In this document: in pieces, positions 1-11,857 of the stretch | Layout: the number at the start of each line of letters is the position of its first letter | Numbering within the stretch: the first letter of the stretch is position 1 | Assembly (NCBI GenBank): GCA_951394405.1 | Contig: OX596338.1 | Span: 1,426,001-1,490,000 of the forward strand | Direction of reading: 5' to 3' | Length of the DNA stretch: 64,000 nt | DNA from: Coprinellus micaceus | Lineage: Eukaryota; Basidiomycota; Agaricomycetes; Agaricales; Psathyrellaceae | Notes under the pieces: model-generated | Told to the model about the DNA's origin: nothing | Databases searched by the model: none | Seen by the model: only the letters and a program-made list of their open reading frames with translations | Program-made: the position numbers and the translations under genes

Positions 1-406
1 AAATTGGCTTGTAGTCCTTCGGATGGCATTCCTCGACAGGTATGAAGACTGCCGCCAGAGCCTCCTCGTACACTCCCAGCCTCGTGTTCCCATCTCGCGA
101 ATCCCTACCTCCAGTCTGTGCATTTGCTCCAGGTGTGCCAAGGTCGATGAGCTGAGCGACCATGCAGAGCACCAAGAATGCCATAAACCCGTAGAGCCAT
201 GCCGGACCGTACTCGAGGCTAGGAAATTGCCAAGGCGTCGTAGGGTCCAAGACATTGAGGCCGTCCGGGCGATGGTGTAACTGGGTCCAATTCTTGACGT
301 GAGCCAGGAGGTTATGCCGCCATTTTTTCGCCAGGGCGTCGAAATAAACACGAAGTAGGCCAGGAAGGAAGGTCGAGAATTCTTGTGGCTGGAATTGCTC
401 AGCCAT
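1..406 (-). CDS. Hypothetical protein with one membrane segment (partial, N-terminal part)
   Basis: An open frame starts at an ATG complementary to 404-406 and runs without a stop off the left edge, giving about 135 residues that begin MAEQFQPQEF. Around residues 70-90 there is a hydrophobic stretch (YGFMAFLVLCMVAQLI) that could be a transmembrane helix, preceded by a Trp- and aromatic-rich segment with the motif SLEYGPAWLYG. The rest of the gene lies outside the window, and an intron inside the last 150 bases cannot be excluded because a GTAGGG donor-like site is present. I do not recognise the family. The long uninterrupted frame and plausible composition support real coding; no function is assigned. 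Confidence 0.55.
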   Translation of the reverse strand, partial: MAEQFQPQEFSTFLPGLLRVYFDALAKKWRHNLLAHVKNWTQLHHRPDGLNVLDPTTPWQFPSLEYGPAWLYGFMAFLVLCMVAQLIDLGTPGANAQTGGRDSRDGNTRLGVYEEALAAVFIPVEECHPKDYKPI

Positions 407-1225
407 CGCCAAGCCGTCGTCGTCGTCGTAGTTGGAGAGAGGCCAAGGCCTGGCCGCGACGTGAAGAAACGCGTGGCTCGACCATCCCATCATTCCGTTT
501 CGGGTTACCCACCTTCCATTCTGGTTCTCTCACACACGCTCGCTCGCTGCGTTACATCCGAGTCCACCACCGCAGTGCCCACAGTGGATTCAAAACAACC
601 CAAGGACGGTGTACACACCGACGGTGGAACAAAACATCACACATATACAGGCGCGGACACAAAGAATACCGCTACAGTTAAGTATCTTAGGTAGCCAAAA
701 CCGAGTCAACTAAAAGGAAAGGAGTGGACGGACAACCAGTAGGGCCACAAAAGAGTAAGCAGTCAGAGATGGCAACATATACAGCCAAGAAAAGAAGGGC
801 GTGTGGGCCCAGAGCGAATGGCAGGGAAGGGACGGGAAGCGGGGTTCCGCCTGGGGGTATCAGTGCTGGCGTGAAAATGGAACGAGGCGAGCCAATTGTA
901 CAACCTTTAGGTGACTGATATACACTGTAGGACATTATATGTAGATCGTGTACGCTTCCAGAGATTCAGATGCCCTTGTCAGATAGAATGAGATAGGTTA
1001 CGCAAGAAATCCAGCAGGAGTGGGGCGGAAGGTGAAGTCATCGGACGACAGTGGAGGCAAAGAATCGGGTTATGACAAAAAGGCGAATGGTTGGACTAAA
1101 ATGTGGGGGGATAAGGCGGTTCCCTCACAACCTATATGAGATAGAAGAGTGAGTGTAGCCTGAATGACGATCGCGAGAGCTTTACGAGACCCAGACTGTA
1201 GATGATTGGAGCGTCAGCGCACTAG
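407..1225. other. Intergenic region (819 bp)
   Basis: This stretch lies between the start of the left-edge gene and the stop codon of the antiporter gene, so it should hold the promoter of the former and the 3' UTR of the latter. Short open frames exist on both strands, but none has a convincing start, composition or intron pattern. I see no RNA gene or repeat. Confidence 0.5.
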
Positions 1226-3398
1226 TCAAGTTAGAATATCAGGCGGAAAAAAGGGTAACGCACAAGCCAAAGCGATCACCGCGTAGAGTGTGACGAGGCT
1301 GTGGATTTTGAGGTCAGTAGGCGCTTCGACATGCCATGGTGATATGGCTTACAGCAATCCCTCCATATAATTCGACTTTCCGTCCTGGATAAGCGTGTTT
1401 ACGAGTATCACCGATACGAAGAGGCAAATGGTCTGTCGCAAATTGGAAAGTTAGTGCTCGCACCAGATGTCCTTCATCTGGGGAACGTACCTCGAAATCA
1501 GCAAAGTAGAGGGTCAGCTCATGGCCGGTAATCCACCCAATGATGACCATCAAGGGTACGACGAAGGCCGCGATTTGCTGTCCCACACAGTTCAGCTCCT
1601 TCCACGTCGCGACAAAGGAAAGGGAATGTGCGCACAATAGACGACCCAACGCATATCGTAATGGTAAGTTCCATCTTGTTCTTCATCGCCATCCAGACGG
1701 ATGTAACATGCTCTGCGGCATTGGCCACAATGGGAAGGAGAATAAGACCGATGAACGCCTTGGGAATGTGGTACCGGTCTGCCGTTTCTTCGATGGATGC
1801 GACCAAATAATCAGCACAGAAAGACGTAATAATTGTAACAACAAGGAGGCTAGGATTTCTATGATAAGCTGTTGATAACCTGGAAGGGTGGGGAAGACTT
1901 ACGCAACACCAGCAGAAGGCAAGTTCATGTTCGGCTCTTCCTCTTCCTCTATGGGCACGGGAGTGTGTTGGCTGTCGAGTGACTCTTCGTCGGCCCGGTC
2001 GCGTTCGTAGAGGAAGGCATGTGACTTGAGCTGTATCCTTTCATTAGTCGTTGAGAAATTGGCATAGCACTTGAACCGGAGGCCTACCTGGAACCATAAG
2101 AAAGCGGCATACACAACCAAGAGCATAAGCGCAGTTCCTCGGGAGATCAGCAGGAGTCCCCGTTCGGCTGCTCCATCATCACCGGTGGCTATACACAGCC
2201 TTCGCATTAGCGCGCGCTCGGGAGCTATAAGAATATCACGCACGAGCCGAGATCTTGCTGATTGTGCTGTTGTAGGCAGCGGGGATGACCAGTGCTGTAG
2301 AGGGCGTGAGTGCGGGGTGCTTGAGGGAATATCGCTAGAGGACATACTGATGCACGCCAAGGTCATCAGCTTTTTGAAGGGGAAGTGAGTGTGCGGGAGA
2401 AGTTGGGCCAGTGCTGTGCAAACATACCGAACTCGAACTGCGCCGATAAGAGGGCATGTGAGTGGGGGTACTGCGTAGGAGGTGGGGGAACGTACGCCTG
2501 GGCTGCGGTGACTTGGAACTCGCTTTCGGGACGAACGGTACCAGCTGCAAGGAAGGAGCATCCAAGCACCAACAGAATGTTGGAGAGAATGGAGCCGAGC
2601 ATCTACAGAGGGTTAGATGGTAAGCAGGAAGAACAATAGGTGCCAGTCCGCAATGCCCTGGACTTGCGGACAAGCCCACTCGAACCACACTGGGAGACGG
2701 AGTCGCATCACCCTGGGGCGCACGAGTAACTCTGACCCCAAGCCGACTCGAGGGCACCGGCCCATAGCCCCAGTGAAACCCGAAGCGAGCCAGTAACTGG
2801 CGCAGTGCGCCCTCGCGTGCAGTCCCAGTGTATTCAAGGGACCCTCCTTGTATCACGACTGAACACCCCACTCACTGAAGTCTGCACAATGCGTATTTGA
2901 CCTGCCCCAAAGACGTCATTAGCCGCATCATACGAAACCGTCAAGACACGCACCTTGCAACAGAGCAGCGATTCCAACAATAATCTCGACGGCATTTCCA
3001 AAGGACGCGTTCAAAAGTCCAGCCATCGTTTCGCCAAGACTGGCAGACATGTTCTCTGTCGCGTCGCCGAGCAGCTATGGGTTGCCGAATTCAATACGAC
3101 GTCATGCATCATTAGATTTTCGACGTACCTTTGCCAGAGGCACGATTGCCACGAAGCTAAAGCCAAAACGCAGCGCAGCATCCCAATTGAGGTGGTGGGC
3201 CACCGCACTCAGAGGCACGAAGACGAGGAGGATGTTGACCCAAGAGCCAAAGATAAACCATCGGTAGGACTGAAGCCAAGACGGCTCGCCCTCGGCTTTG
3301 ATGACCTTTACGACGCGCTCGCTCCAGGACGGACGATGCCCAGACTGGCCATTCCCGTTGGGGCCGGGGAGGAGAGGTGTCGATTCTGTTTCTGACAT
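1226..3398 (-). CDS. Vacuolar Ca2+/H+ antiporter (CAX/VCX1 family)
   Basis: This is a cation/proton exchanger of the CAX family, which in fungi loads Ca2+ into the vacuole against protons. The protein starts MSETESTPLLPG with a hydrophilic N-terminus carrying a dileucine-type signal. Multiple membrane helices follow, with the two family hallmarks: GNAVEIIVG in the first half and GLILLPIVANAAEH in the second. An acidic loop (EEEEEP) separates the halves. Splicing by eye gives an ending NTLIQDGKSNYMEG then a short hydrophobic tail and TGA at 1226-1228. The downstream gene UBA3 is divergent, 208 bp from this start. Exon boundaries are mostly canonical GT-AG; one intron at 2604-2875 is about 272 nt, far longer than its neighbours. 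The family call is secure; whether it is the VCX1 orthologue or a paralogue cannot be told. Confidence 0.9.
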
Positions 3399-3606
3399 GG
3401 GTCCAGGATGAGGGAGAAGGGTAAGGAGCGTGGCGTTGCGGACGAAAACAAGCGTGTAGTGAGACTTTCAGGTCAAGGAGTATGCCCAAATCCAGGCAGA
3501 AGCCCCAAGGCAGTGCCTCCGTGTCGGCTGCATATGTCACGTGAACCCAATTATGAGTTAAATCCTGTTAAATCCCGTGGACACCTTTCCTCATCTCTGC
3601 TCCACG

Positions 3607-5203
3607 ATGGCCGCCGCAAACGCGACCGACTGGCCAGGGCGCTACTATCATATCGACCAGATCCTGGACAAGGCTGGCCCCCGCACCGACCCAGAATGGG
3701 TTCCTGGTGACAAAGTATGTTCGCTATTTCCACCAGCCGCGCGTAGCCGTACTCACTGGCGTCGCGTCTACCAGGCGAAGGAATGGCTGAGGGAAGGAGT
3801 CAAAGTCCTCGTTATCGGAGCTGGTGGATTGGGATGCGAGATTCTGTCGAATCTGGCCCTTACGGGGTTCAAGGATATCCATGTCATCGACATGGACACG
3901 ATTGACATCAGCAACTTGAATCGTCAGTTCCTGTTCAGGTATCTCTCTCCTTTCTTACGCGTCTAGGTTCACTAACGACATCCTGTCGCTTCCAGGCAGA
4001 AGGATGTTGGAAAGCCAAAGGCTACGGTGGCCGCAGAGTTCATCATGAATCGTGTACCAGGCGTCAAAGTCACACCGTAAGCCACTCTCCCCCCTGGGCG
4101 CTAATCAACCTAATCAGTCCATTACAGTTACTTTGGCAAGATTCAGGACAAGGATGAAGACTACTATATGCAATTTACGTTGATCATCTGTGGATTGGAT
4201 TCTGTCGAAGCTCGACGATGGATCAACGCCACTCTGGTCAACATGGTTGACCCTGAGAACCCGCAATCGCTGAAGCCGCTCATTGATGGAGGGACTGAAG
4301 GTGAGTAGCCCTCCCATTTGCCATGCACATGCGCTAACTATATACAGGTTTCAAGGGCCAAGCTCGCGTCATCTTGCCAACCATTACGTCGTGCTACGAG
4401 TGTTCACTGGATATGCTAAACAAGCAGACACAATTCCCTATTTGCACCATCGCCAATACCCCCCGTTTGCCAGAGCATTGTATAGAATGGGCATCTGTTC
4501 TCGAGTGGCCTCGCATCTTCCCAGGTTTGCAGGCTTTGCGTTTTCAAATCGACATCTCGTTAACTTCGCGTTTCCAGACAAGAAGGTCGACAACGATGAC
4601 CCCGATCACATCGACTGGTTGTACAAGACGGCATTGGGCCGCGCACAGGAGTTCAAGATCGAGGGCGTCACCTGGTCGTTAACCCAGGGTGTCGTCAAGA
4701 ACATCATTCCCGCCATTGCTTCAACAAACGCTATCATCTCCGCTGCTTGCTGCAACGAAGCATTCAAGATCGCTACCAACTCTGCCGCCTTCCTCAATAA
4801 CTACTTCATGTTCATAGGCACAGATGGTGTCTACTCGTACACCTTTGAGCACGAGAGACGTCCAGAGTGCCCTGTATGCGGTGGCGAGGCCTTGGATGTG
4901 ACGATTTCACCTGAACTTACTCTGCAAGACCTCATCGACCTGCTGATCGAGCGGCAAGATATGTGGGTACTCGACTGCTTCTATGTGGAATTTCGCTAAC
5001 GACGTATGTGCAGTCAAATCAAGAAGCCATCGTTAAGTACGCCTACTAAGCAGCTGTACCTTCAGGCTCCTCCACAACTGGAGGAAGCTACTCGACCAAA
5101 CCTTGAGAAGAAGGTCTCTGAGCTGGTCCCTCCCAACGGAGACGTTACCGTCACTGCTACCACCCTGCCCTTCAGTCTATCCCTCCGCATTACTTATACC
5201 TAG
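3607..5203 (+). CDS. UBA3: NEDD8-activating enzyme E1 catalytic subunit (UBA3)
   Basis: UBA3 pairs with ULA1/NAE1 to adenylate NEDD8 (Rub1) and pass it to UBC12, which activates cullin-RING ligases. The start [11 protein letters not shown] is followed by an ATP-binding Rossmann motif ([14 protein letters not shown]) and the acidic cluster of ThiF/E1 enzymes ([16 protein letters not shown]). The zinc-binding cysteine pairs are SCYEC and CPVC. The catalytic cysteine lies in [19 protein letters not shown], matching the family context exactly. The C-terminus ([20 protein letters not shown], then a [10 protein letters not shown] segment) matches the UBA3 E2-binding ubiquitin-fold region. Several 50-60 nt introns are removed to join these parts, for example after the RQFLF exon and before [14 protein letters not shown]. 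It is convergent with the next gene, 302 bp away. Confidence 0.95.
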
Positions 5204-5505
5204 ACCGCTTGCCCTGTACATCTTACTGCATCTTCCTTCATCAGAACCAATCGATATTGTGCGTTTTCTAGACCGTGAAACGGAAACGCCGTTCAGCTCT
5301 GGTACTGGTGGACTGAAAGGTCGGATTCGCGCAACGTGGTACTGGCCTCGGGTCAGGAATATTAACTATTTAAACTTTGTCAGTGTTGTCAGAGGTACAT
5401 GCTAGGTCTATGCAATGGGTAGATACGTCTCAATCAAGTTCGATGCTGTGTCAGTGGATAGATATGAAGGACTGGAGATGAGTGAAAAGTCGTTGGCCAG
5501 ACGTC

Positions 5506-7023
5506 TTAGTAGGTCAGGGTCTCGATCATGGCGTCCACGACCCTGATAGCGTCTGGGATGTGGAATTTCTCGTACTGCAGGCCGACGGGAACGCTGCGGA
5601 AAACCATGGTCAGTCCCCCACTCGTCCAAGAAGAAAAGGCACGCACTCCCAGCCAGTAACACGCCTCACAGGCGCGTTTAACTTCAAGAAGCACCTCTTC
5701 TGGATCTCGCTCGCAATCTCGCCGCCAACGCCACCCGTCATGCCCGCCTCATGCACAATAACCAACCTCCCCGTCCTGTTAACACTCTCTACAATGGTCT
5801 CCATATCCCAAGGCAAAATCGAGCGAAGGTCAATCAGCTCGACCTTGGCTCCGCGCACGGATTGTGGGATGAGGCTCTCGAGCTCAGGTGCAGGGTTCGA
5901 TAAGACGTGCATCGCAGTCTCGCAGTGGTAGACGGGTGTGCCCCAGGTGAGAAGGGTAAGGTCTTGACCTGGAACGAGGATCTCAGCTTTTCCAAGAGGG
6001 AGCTCATAGTCGTCGATCGGAACCTGTTCAACCGCGGATCGGTAAAGAATCTTGGGTTCCATGAATATAACGGGGTTGGGATCTCGAATTGAGCCTAGCA
6101 GGAGACCTTTGGCTTGGATAGGCGAGCGAGGTATTACGACCTGTCATTGCAATCGGGATGTTTGATCCGGGCTCGGAAAACGAACGGGGTGGCGCACGCA
6201 CCTTGAGCCCTGCAGCTCCCATGAAGAAGCCTTCAGGAGATTGGGAGTGGTAGAGACCACCGTGACCTACGGCCATGGTAGGCGTCCGCACGGTCAATGC
6301 GCCAACGTTGAACGAGTTGCCGGATCTATACCTGATCTTGGCAGCCTCGTTCACGAGCTTGGGGTCGTGTGAGGGCGCGGACCGAATGCAACGGTCAGGA
6401 AACGCACCTGGTCGAAGGCAGGGAAGATGTAGTCCGCGAACTGGATCTCGGCAATGGCAGTGTGACCCATGGCAGCCATTCCTATACCGAAACCAGCAAT
6501 ACCCTGTTCGGTGAGGGGGGTGTTGAAGACGCGTTCCTTGCCTGATTATTTTCGTGACGTTAGTCGGTGGAGTGGGGCAGGCATTGCCTAATGGATTGAC
6601 GAACCAAACTCTTCTGCAAGACCCTGCGTACGGTGAGCAAGTGGAAAGATGAGAGAACGCAACTAAACACACCATTGTACACCTAAAAACACCTCCAAAG
6701 GCGACATCTTCACCGAAGACCACAGCGCTGTCGTCCTTGGCCATTGCCGTAGCCATCGCATCCCGGACGGCCTGATAGACGTTCATCTTCCGAGTCTCTC
6801 GCCCCCCGAGGCTTGAGGTGTCTTCATCCTTCCATAGGAGCCCCGGCGTGCGCAAGGCCGCGTCGCGGGTTGGCCGGAGGAGCTGCGAGGTCGCGACCCC
6901 AGGCAAATGACCTCCTGCGGGTGGTGGCTCGACCGCCGTCGAGTTTGAGCGTCGCTGGAGTGCTCTACCGTTCTTGGCAAGGCCGTGGAGGATACGCCTG
7001 ACGGGCGTCGATGGTGGATGCAT
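5506..7023 (-). CDS. 2-oxoisovalerate dehydrogenase E1 beta subunit, mitochondrial
   Basis: This is the beta subunit of the thiamine-diphosphate E1 of the branched-chain 2-oxo-acid dehydrogenase complex, which decarboxylates the keto acids of valine, leucine and isoleucine in the mitochondrial matrix. [16 protein letters not shown] identifies the branched-chain enzyme rather than pyruvate dehydrogenase. Further family blocks are [57 protein letters not shown] and [11 protein letters not shown]. The C-terminus is [19 protein letters not shown] chose the ATG at 7021-7023 because it gives a basic, Ser/Arg-rich mitochondrial targeting peptide ([20 protein letters not shown]). An in-frame ATG 81 bases upstream would add a less typical leader. 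Introns are short and GT-AG. It is divergent from the WD40 gene that starts at 7339. Confidence 0.92.
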
Positions 7024-7338
7024 GAGAGGAAGAAGAGTGCAAGATCCGGGCGAATGGAAATGAATGCTGATGTTGATGAGTACTAGGACTTGTGCAGTGT
7101 GCAAGACGCCCGGCCATCACCAACGATGTAGCCTGAGCGGCATCGTGTCTTCGTCCTCCTCGTCCCCTCACTACTGCCCCTAGTTTCGAGGTTCAAAGCT
7201 CTGCGCAAACCCCATAGAACCTGTCCCAAAGGCGCACCTCCCAGATTTACCCCGCCATCATCGATCACCAATCAATACGCCAGCCCTTTCCTCCCATCGC
7301 CCAGACCGGTCCCCATCGCTGGAACACGTTCATGGCCC

Positions 7339-9494
7339 ATGGAGAATGAGTCGGCATTCGTAGCGCCAGAGGGCGTATATTCCGTCACCGACGAGCACAA
7401 GCCCAACGTCGCCCAGCTCGCAGCCGTGAGCGCAGGCCCCGCGATCTACCCCACCCGCGTATCCACCGTCGTCGTCAAGTTTCCCAACGCCAAGCAGGGG
7501 GGCTCACAGGGGTTTGCCAACCTCCTTGGAGGCGGCAGCAAGGAGGTGAAAAAGGACAAGGACAAGGAAAGGGATAAAGATCGGGAGAAGGACCGGGGTG
7601 CGCGGGACCGGGAGGATGGGGTGAGCCTATCGAGCAGCGATACGCCCGACGAGGGCGATGGCGGCATCGGAGGGCCTTCGTCGTCGCAGGATATGCCTCA
7701 GAGTGTCGAACCTAGCTCGATTTTCGCCAGCGCAGCGCCGGTAGGGAATGGCAAGAAGAAAAGCCTCGCTCGGCCGAAACACAATATCCGAACGACGTCG
7801 TCCACGTTCATCACGCGAATCCAATCCTCCGAAGGCCTCACCAAGACCCTTGCCGCGAAACAGGGCGATGTGACCTTTCTCTTCTATAACAACAGCAAGT
7901 CCTTCTCTTGGGTGGAGGCAGGGTCCAAGGCCAAGGTATGCCGACCGCCGTGCTACCGCTCATAGCCAACCCTCATATCGACAGGAACCTCTTATCAGAG
8001 CCACCTTCTCCCAATATCCTACGTGCCACGACGTTAATATCGCCACCGCATGTTCAGAGCGCCTCGATGTCATTATTGGGTTCGCCACAGGAGACCTCAT
8101 CTGGTTTGGTGAGTGGACGAGCTCCCCCGCGCCCCAACCCTAGCTGACAGACTGGTCCAGATCCGATCACCTCTCGCTATGCTCGATTAAATAAAGGGGT
8201 GCGTAAGGTTCCCCAGGCCTCACTTAGCACTCAAGTTCACATGCTGTAGGGCTGTATCTCATCCTCACCGTGCACCACCGTGCGGTGGGTGCCCTCCTCG
8301 ACCACCCTCTTTATCGTGTCCCACGCAGACGGGACTATCATTGTGTACGACAAGGAAAGGGAAGACGGATCATTCACACCCCAAGACCCCTATGCATCAG
8401 GCGCGGACGGTTCATCTGGCTCGGAAGACGGATCGTCGCAGAGAGAATGGGACCCTATGGATAACATATTCGTCACCATGCCCCCTTGGCATCCTGTAAC
8501 CTCGGGCGTAGCAGGGCCACCCACAGGCAAGGGCGACAAGGAGAAGGCGGCAAAGAACCCCGTTAGCCATTGGCGCGTATCACAGCGTTCGGTTGTAGGT
8601 AAAGTACTATATTCCCTTCGCAAAAGCTGTGCTCATTCATTTACCTGTAGACTTTGTGTTCTCCCCCGACGTCAAGTTTGTTGCAGCAATATCTGAAGAT
8701 GGCTGTCTAAGAGTCATTGACGCGCTGCAGGAGCAGCTAGTTGATTGCTACGCTTCCTACTTCGGCGCACTCTCATGTGTAGCTTGGTCTCCTGATGGCC
8801 GCTTCATTCTCGTACGTTCACATCCCACTGGGTCTGTTCGAGCTCACTGAATCTTCATGATTAGACTGGAGGTCAGGACGATCTTCTGACGGTCTTCTCC
8901 CCCTGGGAGCAACGCGTCGTTGCACGATGCCAGGGTCACTCCTCCTTCGTATCCGCAGTCGCTTTCGATGATTCCCGTTCCGATGGGCGCACATACCGCT
9001 TCGGATCCGTGGGCGAAGATAGCAAGCTCATACTATGGGACTTTAGCAGTGGCGCCCTGCATAGACCGAAGCTAGCTGCCACCCATCATCAGAGGATGAG
9101 TATGAGCTCGAGTTTGAGCTTATCAGGGGCCAACTATGCATTAAGGAGAGGAGAGAGCGTCAGAGATCTGAGAGATTTTGGCGAGGGAGAGGGAGAGTGG
9201 GACGTGAGTCCGAGGTACCACCCTGCTCCGAGTAGGAACGAGGTGTCGGTTGTTCAGCCTGTATTGGTGAGTATCACCCTATCATATCGTTCGGAAATGT
9301 CGCTGAAGCGCGATACGCTCCAGGTCAAACAACTCGAAGGCGACCTCCCATCTGTTTTGCAGTTCCTGCCCAAGTACATGCTAACGTCGACACGCACGGG
9401 GAACATCAAGCTATGGATTCGCCCGCTGGCCCTCAGACCAAAGGTGAAGTCGAGTAAATCAGCGCCGCTACCAGATATATCGGATATCTCCTAG
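7339..9494 (+). CDS. CreC/WDR20-type WD40 repeat protein
   Basis: This resembles fungal CreC and animal WDR20/DMWD, WD40 scaffolds that bind and stimulate a USP12/46-type deubiquitinase (CreB in Aspergillus carbon catabolite repression). The N-terminus holds a charged low-complexity run of Lys/Asp/Arg repeats (about residues 70-95). The family block follows: IRTTSSTFITRIQ, then GDVTFLFYNNSKSFSW. Spliced exons give the typical repeats, for example DVIIGFATGDLIWFDPIT, FIVSHADGTIIVYDKE, DFVFSPDVKFVAAISEDGCL and GEDSKLILWDF. The C-terminal repeat ends TRTGNIKLWIRP, and the stop is at 9492-9494. A 5-codon upstream ORF at 7332-7349 overlaps the start codon. The regulatory role is inferred from the family. 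Confidence 0.85.
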
Positions 9495-9923
9495 CGCCCT
9501 GGGCCGTGCAGGGGCCCAGCTGGCGATGTGGACCCTATTTATCTTGCTATTTAAACCTCTCACTGGAACGCTACCCTGTAATACGCTTCCCTCTATGTTG
9601 TTGTAACCTGTACTATCAACCACAAACCGTGTTTCTGCCATGAGTTAGCATGGCCATTTGGATCGCCAGTTAGACAGACGAGCATCTGTAGGCTAGAACC
9701 ATGGTTGTATCCGCCAATCGTCCTTCGCCAGCTTAGCGCTGAACAGGCGCCCAAGCGTATTGTTTGGGTAGCAAAGGTGATGTATAGGGAAAATATGGGA
9801 TAGCATAAATGACCCACATTCAACTTCGTCTTTAGAGGTCGTAAGTATGTCTAGTGTATATTCTGACAGTGAAACCGGTCCGGTACCCTTCTGACGTGGG
9901 TGGGTAGGAAGTAGTACCCCGGC
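9495..9923. other. Convergent intergenic region (429 bp)
   Basis: This is the space between the stop codons of the WD40 gene and of the first F-box gene, so it should hold two 3' UTRs. I see no convincing coding frame, RNA gene or repeat in it. Confidence 0.5.
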
Positions 9924-11569
9924 TCACAGACTGTCAACGACCCGCTCGCGCTTCACCACAACGAGAAAGCTACGAGCTTTTTGAATGGCTTGATAATCTA
10001 ATTTGCTGATAGTGCAACCGGATATATGCAATTCTTGTATGGAGTACCTGCACGGTCGTTGGAGGAACACAGAAACCATGGATCGGAGGATGTGGAACTG
10101 ATGTCCGTTGGAGCGGTCCAAGGAGTCGATCGAGTCCACCCAATACACGCTCTGGAGAGAAGGGAACGCATGAGGGAGAGATGACTGGACATGGTTTGGC
10201 ACTTTAAGGACCTGGTCCCAAGCCGCCTGTGGCGGGCCCTCGCGCAGTGTCTCTAAGAAGCCAGCCGCTGAGGATTTGTGGAACGCGACCCTCCACAGCT
10301 CAACCAAAGAGCTAAAGATTGGCTTCCAAATTGATGCTGTCAGGTGGTGCAACGACGTAGGGTCAATTCGCGCAAGTGGGAGATGGTGAACTGTTCAGTG
10401 AGCGCGTGAAGGAGGTCCGCAGGGTCCATGGGTGTTGCATTGTCGCTCCGGACGAACGCGATGCGTATGGCACGGTTCTTCCCTCGTCCGCCATGCGTAC
10501 CAAAGCAACAGTGGAATTGTGGGCTCGTCAGGCCCTCGTCCCAGTCCTCTAAGGTGAGCTTCGTCGCGCCGCCTGCGGTACTGGGGTTGATAGGGGTGGT
10601 CGGTTCCTTCCAAGATTTTGATAGGGCTCGGACACAACGGGTGATAGGCGCAGCACTTGTTGGACCCAGTCCTGTGAAGGTAACCTTGACCTGAGCCGCC
10701 GCTACTATTTTGCGCCAGGAAAAGAAGTTGGTGACGGGTGCGACCGCATCCTCCAATTCCAATGTGTGAAGGGAGGGTAGATCGACCTTGCGACCTCGCG
10801 CCAGTTCGTACAGGTTGGTAGGGAGGAATTGTCGAAGATAGAGGTGTTCCAAATGTGGCATGCTCTCGAGGGATATAATGAAATCCTTTGCATCGCACCG
10901 CAGTAAAGAAGTGGAAGTGTTATGGATGACGAGGGTTGTCAAGAGCTGATTCGATGGTAATTTGCTAGAACGCATGGGCCCTGACAAGGACAGCGACCTG
11001 ACTCGCCCTCCCAAAGAACCGGCCTTCGGTATACCCTCTTGAGCATTTGGAGGGATTGCGATGTCGATTATTGGGATGTCAAGGATGGTGATCCGTCCCA
11101 TGACATGGGAAGGAGCCTCAGAGCTCGCGCTGTGCATGCAGTCGAGTATGACGCTGGCTAAGCGATGCGACTGTCCGAGACATTTCTCGAAGAGCTTAAG
11201 GTGGGAGTCCGATGTGCAAGGGGTCACTATGAGTTTGATTGAGAGGGGTGCGTCTTTCGACCTTTGGAGCATGACCTCGCCCAATGTAGGGTTCCCAGAG
11301 CAATTGACTTCGGACCACAACTCTGGGCAGTTGAGCGCAGCGAGCCTCCAATGCTGGGACACATGTGTTACGTAAAGCCAGGTGTTCTGGCCTCTGTCGT
11401 GCTGCCCGGCGCCACGTCTGCGAAGGACGAAGATATTGGACAGGACTTCGGGAGGGAGAGTGGAGATGGGGTTGACGACATTACATGAGCTCTTCAATGC
11501 CCGTGTTTCGCTGTCGAGCCCCCGTATTTCGTCTTCAAGGAGAGGGGTGAGTTGTGACTGGTTGTCCAT
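9924..11569 (-). pseudogene. F-box protein gene interrupted by a one-base frameshift
   Basis: A 409-residue frame from 11569 begins MDNQSQLTPLLED and has an F-box-like segment, NPISTLPPEVLSNIF, then WRLAALNCPELWSEV and leucine-rich-repeat-like blocks up to LRELTLRRC. It then hits TGA at 10340-10342. The sequence continues in another frame (ASIWKPIFSSLVELWRV) to a stop at 9924-9926. The intact paralogue at 12744-14486 aligns straight through this point (LHSLTINNC then a 15-residue block ending TVFSPL) with equal spacing, so one missing base near 10349-10350 explains the break. No GT-AG intron restores the frame: the candidate I tested, using the CTGACAG acceptor, joins in the wrong frame. If read through, the product would be about 550 residues, like the 580-residue neighbour. 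A sequencing error is possible, so pseudogene status is provisional. Confidence 0.7.
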
Positions 11570-11614
11570 CTCTCGGTGTACGGCGTAGCGGTCACGGTTG
11601 AGCCAGGTATGGGT

Positions 11615-11857
11615 TTATTCGATAATTTCCTGGGTTGGCCGGGAAAACACGAGGACGGGCAAATTCCCGGCTCCAGATTCAATGACCATATAGTACAGCT
11701 GGTTCGCTCCTTTGATATTTCTCAACAAGACGGGGGATGTACAGTAATACACCGGTCCGTGATACAGTCCACGGTAATCGGGTTCTGCAGGCAGCAATTC
11801 GTCGTCGATTGGCTCTGGGTTTTTTTGAGGCTGACGAGCTGCTCCTTGGGCATTCAC
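11615..11857 (-). CDS. Small hypothetical ORF, possibly a gene remnant
   Basis: An 80-residue frame begins MNAQGAARQPQKNPEPIDDE and continues through DYRGLYHGPVYYCTSPVLLR to LVFSRPTQEIIE. Its composition looks more protein-like than the shadow frames around it. Part of it (the segment around YHGPVYYCT) is encoded by a 28-base sequence that recurs inverted about 620 bp away. It lies directly upstream of the frameshifted F-box gene on the same strand. I do not recognise a family, no intron structure supports it, and it may be only a fragment. Confidence 0.2.
   Translation of the reverse strand: MNAQGAARQPQKNPEPIDDELLPAEPDYRGLYHGPVYYCTSPVLLRNIKGANQLYYMVIESGAGNLPVLVFSRPTQEIIE
11739..11766 (+). 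repeat. 28-bp perfect inverted repeat, left copy
   Basis: The 28 bases here are the exact reverse complement of 12363-12390. The left half reads GTACAGTAATACACC and the right half GGTCCGTGATACA. The match stops abruptly on both sides. It lies in the region upstream of the frameshifted F-box gene and overlaps the small hypothetical ORF at 11615-11857. Confidence 0.85.
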
